From Treponema sp. (GTDB lineage: Bacteria > Spirochaetota > Spirochaetia > Treponematales > Treponemataceae): a DNA stretch of 64,000 bases. The stretch lies in assembly GCA_017470605.1 (NCBI GenBank), contig JAFUYH010000030.1:62001-126000 (forward strand), written 5' to 3'. The position numbers were made by a program, and so were the translations under genes. The notes beneath the pieces were generated by a model. That model was not told the DNA's origin. It worked only from the letters and a program-made list of their open reading frames with translations, and ran no database searches. Each line of letters starts with the position of its first letter. Within the stretch, counting starts at the first letter, position 1. This document shows positions 62,391-64,000 of this stretch, in pieces.

Positions 62391-63014
62391 ATGAAAAGAT
62401 TATCATTAACTTTTATTTTACTTATAATTTCACTTGCCTTTATTTCCTGCGGTTCTGTTCCAAAAGAAAATGATGAAACATCTGATTCTGAAACAATTGA
62501 ACAGGAAGAAGAAACACAAATCATTAGTGATGAAGATGAAGTTGTAGATGTTTCAGAGGAACCAGTAAGCCTTGTAGAGACTGATGAAGAAGAATATCTT
62601 CGTTCTACGACAAACCTTTCTGGTGAAGATTCTGTTACAAAAGATGAATTTGCAGAAGATAAAGCTAAAATTCTTGAAATAATTGCTGAAATGCAAAAAA
62701 TCATGGAAAAAGAAGATTTTTCTGCATGGATGGAATATATTGCCCCAGATTCAATCAGATATTATTCAAATCCTGTTAATATCAGAAAAGCCCAGAAGAA
62801 ACTTCCTGATAAGACAAAGCAGCTGAACGGAATAGAAGACTACTTTAAGTATGTATTCATTCCTGCAAGAAAACGCAGCGAGGTAACAGAAATACGCTAT
62901 GTATCAAAAACTAATATCAAAGCTGTAGAATTAAAAGACAATGGAAAAGTCGTTGCCTATTATCAGTTTGTAAAACTGAATGATAAATGGCTTATTCATA
63001 TACCAAGTCTTTAA
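62391..63014 (+). CDS. Acidic lipoprotein of unknown function
   Basis: 207 residues from the chosen ATG. The signal MKRLSLTFILLIISLAFISC ends in a lipobox cysteine. An acidic, Ser/Glu-rich linker (about residues 25-85) leads to a compact domain (about 90-207; EDFSAWMEYIAPDSIRYY, KYVFIPARKRSEVTEIRY) that looks like an NTF2/SnoaL-type fold, but I cannot confirm this. An in-frame ATG five codons earlier would overlap the promoter. Coupling with coaD is divergent. Confidence 0.75.
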   Translation: MKRLSLTFILLIISLAFISCGSVPKENDETSDSETIEQEEETQIISDEDEVVDVSEEPVSLVETDEEEYLRSTTNLSGEDSVTKDEFAEDKAKILEIIAEMQKIMEKEDFSAWMEYIAPDSIRYYSNPVNIRKAQKKLPDKTKQLNGIEDYFKYVFIPARKRSEVTEIRYVSKTNIKAVELKDNGKVVAYYQFVKLNDKWLIHIPSL

Positions 63015-63085
63015 TTTCATAATTGATTTTTCTAAAACTGTATAGTAGAATAAATAAATTACAGAGAACCCTTGCGGAGGATTTT

Positions 63086-63883
63086 ATGAAACTTTCAAGA
63101 AAAGTTTTGATTTCAACTTTAATAATATGTTCTTCAGCTTATGTATTTGCACAGCAGTCACAGGTACAGAAACAGAACAGCAATTCTTCAGAATCTGAGA
63201 CTTCTGTAGAAAATGAATATCTTAATGATGTAGATGCAGACATCATTTCAACACTTGCAGATTCAGATGAATATGATAATAAACTTGTTGCCCTGCAGTA
63301 TCTTTCAGGAGCAATTGAAGACGGAAACACTTCAGAAGGCGTTATAAAGGCTCTTGATAGACTTGCCGGTGAAGGTGTTACAACACAGAGCAGAACAAAC
63401 GGAAGACTTTCTAATAATTTCCCAGAGATTCGCAGACAGGCCTGCCTTTTAATGGCAAAGGTGCCAACAGAACATTCAAAGAATATTCTTACTTCTATTG
63501 CAATTGCTGATAATGAACCAATGGTAATTGCTGCTGCCGTAAAATCTCTTGGAGAAATAGGCATAAACAATAATGACGAAACAGTAAATGCCATTGCATT
63601 TGCAAATACCAGAAATCAGGTTTTGAATCCATCCAGCAGCCTTGCTCTTGAAGTTCTTAATGCCTTTGAAGTTCTGGCTGATTCAACAGAAAACAAAAAA
63701 TCTATGATTGATGCTGTTGCAAGAATTTCTACTGATTATCATTATGTAACACCTGTAAGACAGAAGGCATACAAACTTCTAAAGTCTCTTTCACAGAGTT
63801 CTTCAAGTGATAAAAAAGACAAAAATAAGTCTTCAAATTCAAATAATAAATCTTCTGGAACTCAGGAAGTAGACGGCGAATAA
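63086..63883 (+). CDS. Exported HEAT-repeat protein
   Basis: 265 residues. A signal peptide (MKLSRKVLISTLIICSSAYVFA) is followed by a Ser/Gln-rich linker and helical HEAT-type repeats (about 60-240; NFPEIRRQACLLMAKV, MVIAAAVKSLGEIG, PSSSLALEVLNAFEVL). The C-terminus is a low-complexity Lys/Ser/Asn tail. GCGGAGG precedes the ATG; the frame upstream of it has no ribosome site. Its target is unknown. Confidence 0.82.
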   Translation: MKLSRKVLISTLIICSSAYVFAQQSQVQKQNSNSSESETSVENEYLNDVDADIISTLADSDEYDNKLVALQYLSGAIEDGNTSEGVIKALDRLAGEGVTTQSRTNGRLSNNFPEIRRQACLLMAKVPTEHSKNILTSIAIADNEPMVIAAAVKSLGEIGINNNDETVNAIAFANTRNQVLNPSSSLALEVLNAFEVLADSTENKKSMIDAVARISTDYHYVTPVRQKAYKLLKSLSQSSSSDKKDKNKSSNSNNKSSGTQEVDGE

Positions 63884-63884
63884 A

Positions 63885-64000
63885 ATGGAACCGATAATCT
63901 TAGCATCATCATCTCCAAGAAGACAAGAAATCCTCAAAATGCTTAAGATTCCTTTCCGGGTTATTATTCCAAACATAGATGAAACTTTTTCTTCTGCAGT
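63885..64000 (+). CDS. maf: Maf-like nucleotide pyrophosphatase, 5' part
   Basis: The coding sequence is cut by the right edge after 38 complete codons. MEPIILASSSPRRQEILK contains the Maf signature ASxSPRR. The protein hydrolyses non-canonical nucleoside triphosphates. It starts one base after the HEAT gene stop, so the two are co-transcribed. Confidence 0.88.
   Translation, partial: MEPIILASSSPRRQEILKMLKIPFRVIIPNIDETFSSA

Noticed and set aside
62336-62704. N-terminal extension of coaD
   Set aside because: It is antisense to the lipoprotein gene and is serine-rich low-complexity; CoaD proteins begin at MVKAVFAG.
1-64000. CRISPR array, prophage or insertion sequence
   Set aside because: No regularly spaced direct repeats, transposase, integrase or phage structural gene was seen.

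Overview
The window looks like chromosomal DNA of a host-associated Treponema (Spirochaetota). The clues are AT-rich coding sequence, the rpsF-ssb-rpsR-rplI-dnaB and coaD/rpmF/acpP/rnc/maf neighbourhoods, lipoproteins with spirochaete-like lipoboxes, several class III nucleotide cyclases, a chemosensory cluster, and a fermentative redox set (Rnf, [FeFe] hydrogenase, fumarate reductase). The genus is inferred from gene content, since no rRNA is present. No prophage, insertion sequence or CRISPR array was seen.

Layout. 0-3 kb: end of an unidentified beta-rich protein and a GH2 beta-mannosidase. 3-6.4 kb (minus): ribosomal/replication operon rpsF-ssb-rpsR-rplI-dnaB. 6.4-11.2 kb: ankyrin protein, rsmD, a small unknown, a TPR protein, rlmN. 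11.2-16.7 kb: sugar operon with a 35-bp palindromic operator, GH36 alpha-galactosidase-like enzyme, GT-B-like protein, TetR regulator and GPH-type sugar symporter. 16.7-25 kb: lipoprotein, cysteine-less HMA-like protein, 2-hydroxyacid dehydrogenase, CDF transporter, two-component proteins, GH31 glycosidase. 25.3-32.5 kb: orphan leuD-like gene, NCS2 purine permease and rnfCDGEAB. 32.5-42.5 kb: DUF2147 protein, a LacI-type-sensor/GGDEF fusion, and a chemosensory operon with cheW, cheB, cheR, a receptor, a CheA-like scaffold without kinase, and a cyclase. 42.7-44.3 kb: tRNA-Gly and an [FeFe] hydrogenase. 44.5-57.3 kb: malate dehydrogenase, fumarase, hdrBCA-flxDCBA, soluble fumarate reductase subunits, and an AspT/SucE-like exporter. 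57.4-64 kb: CHASE2 cyclase, rnc, acpP, rpmF, coaD, a lipoprotein, a HEAT protein and the start of maf.

How the genes may work together. The most striking block is 44.5-57.3 kb. It joins a reductive C4 branch (oxaloacetate to malate to fumarate to succinate) to a complete Flx-Hdr flavin-based electron-bifurcation module in one co-oriented run, with no membrane anchor for the fumarate reductase. I infer a soluble NADH-dependent complex in which fumarate reduction drives ferredoxin reduction. Rnf and the hydrogenase nearby could then use the ferredoxin, and the AspT-like carrier could export succinate. Short palindromic repeats, often as inverted pairs, sit in the gaps of this region.

Several genes have a -10 box placed so that the predicted transcript would start at or a few bases before the ATG, suggesting leaderless or near-leaderless mRNAs.
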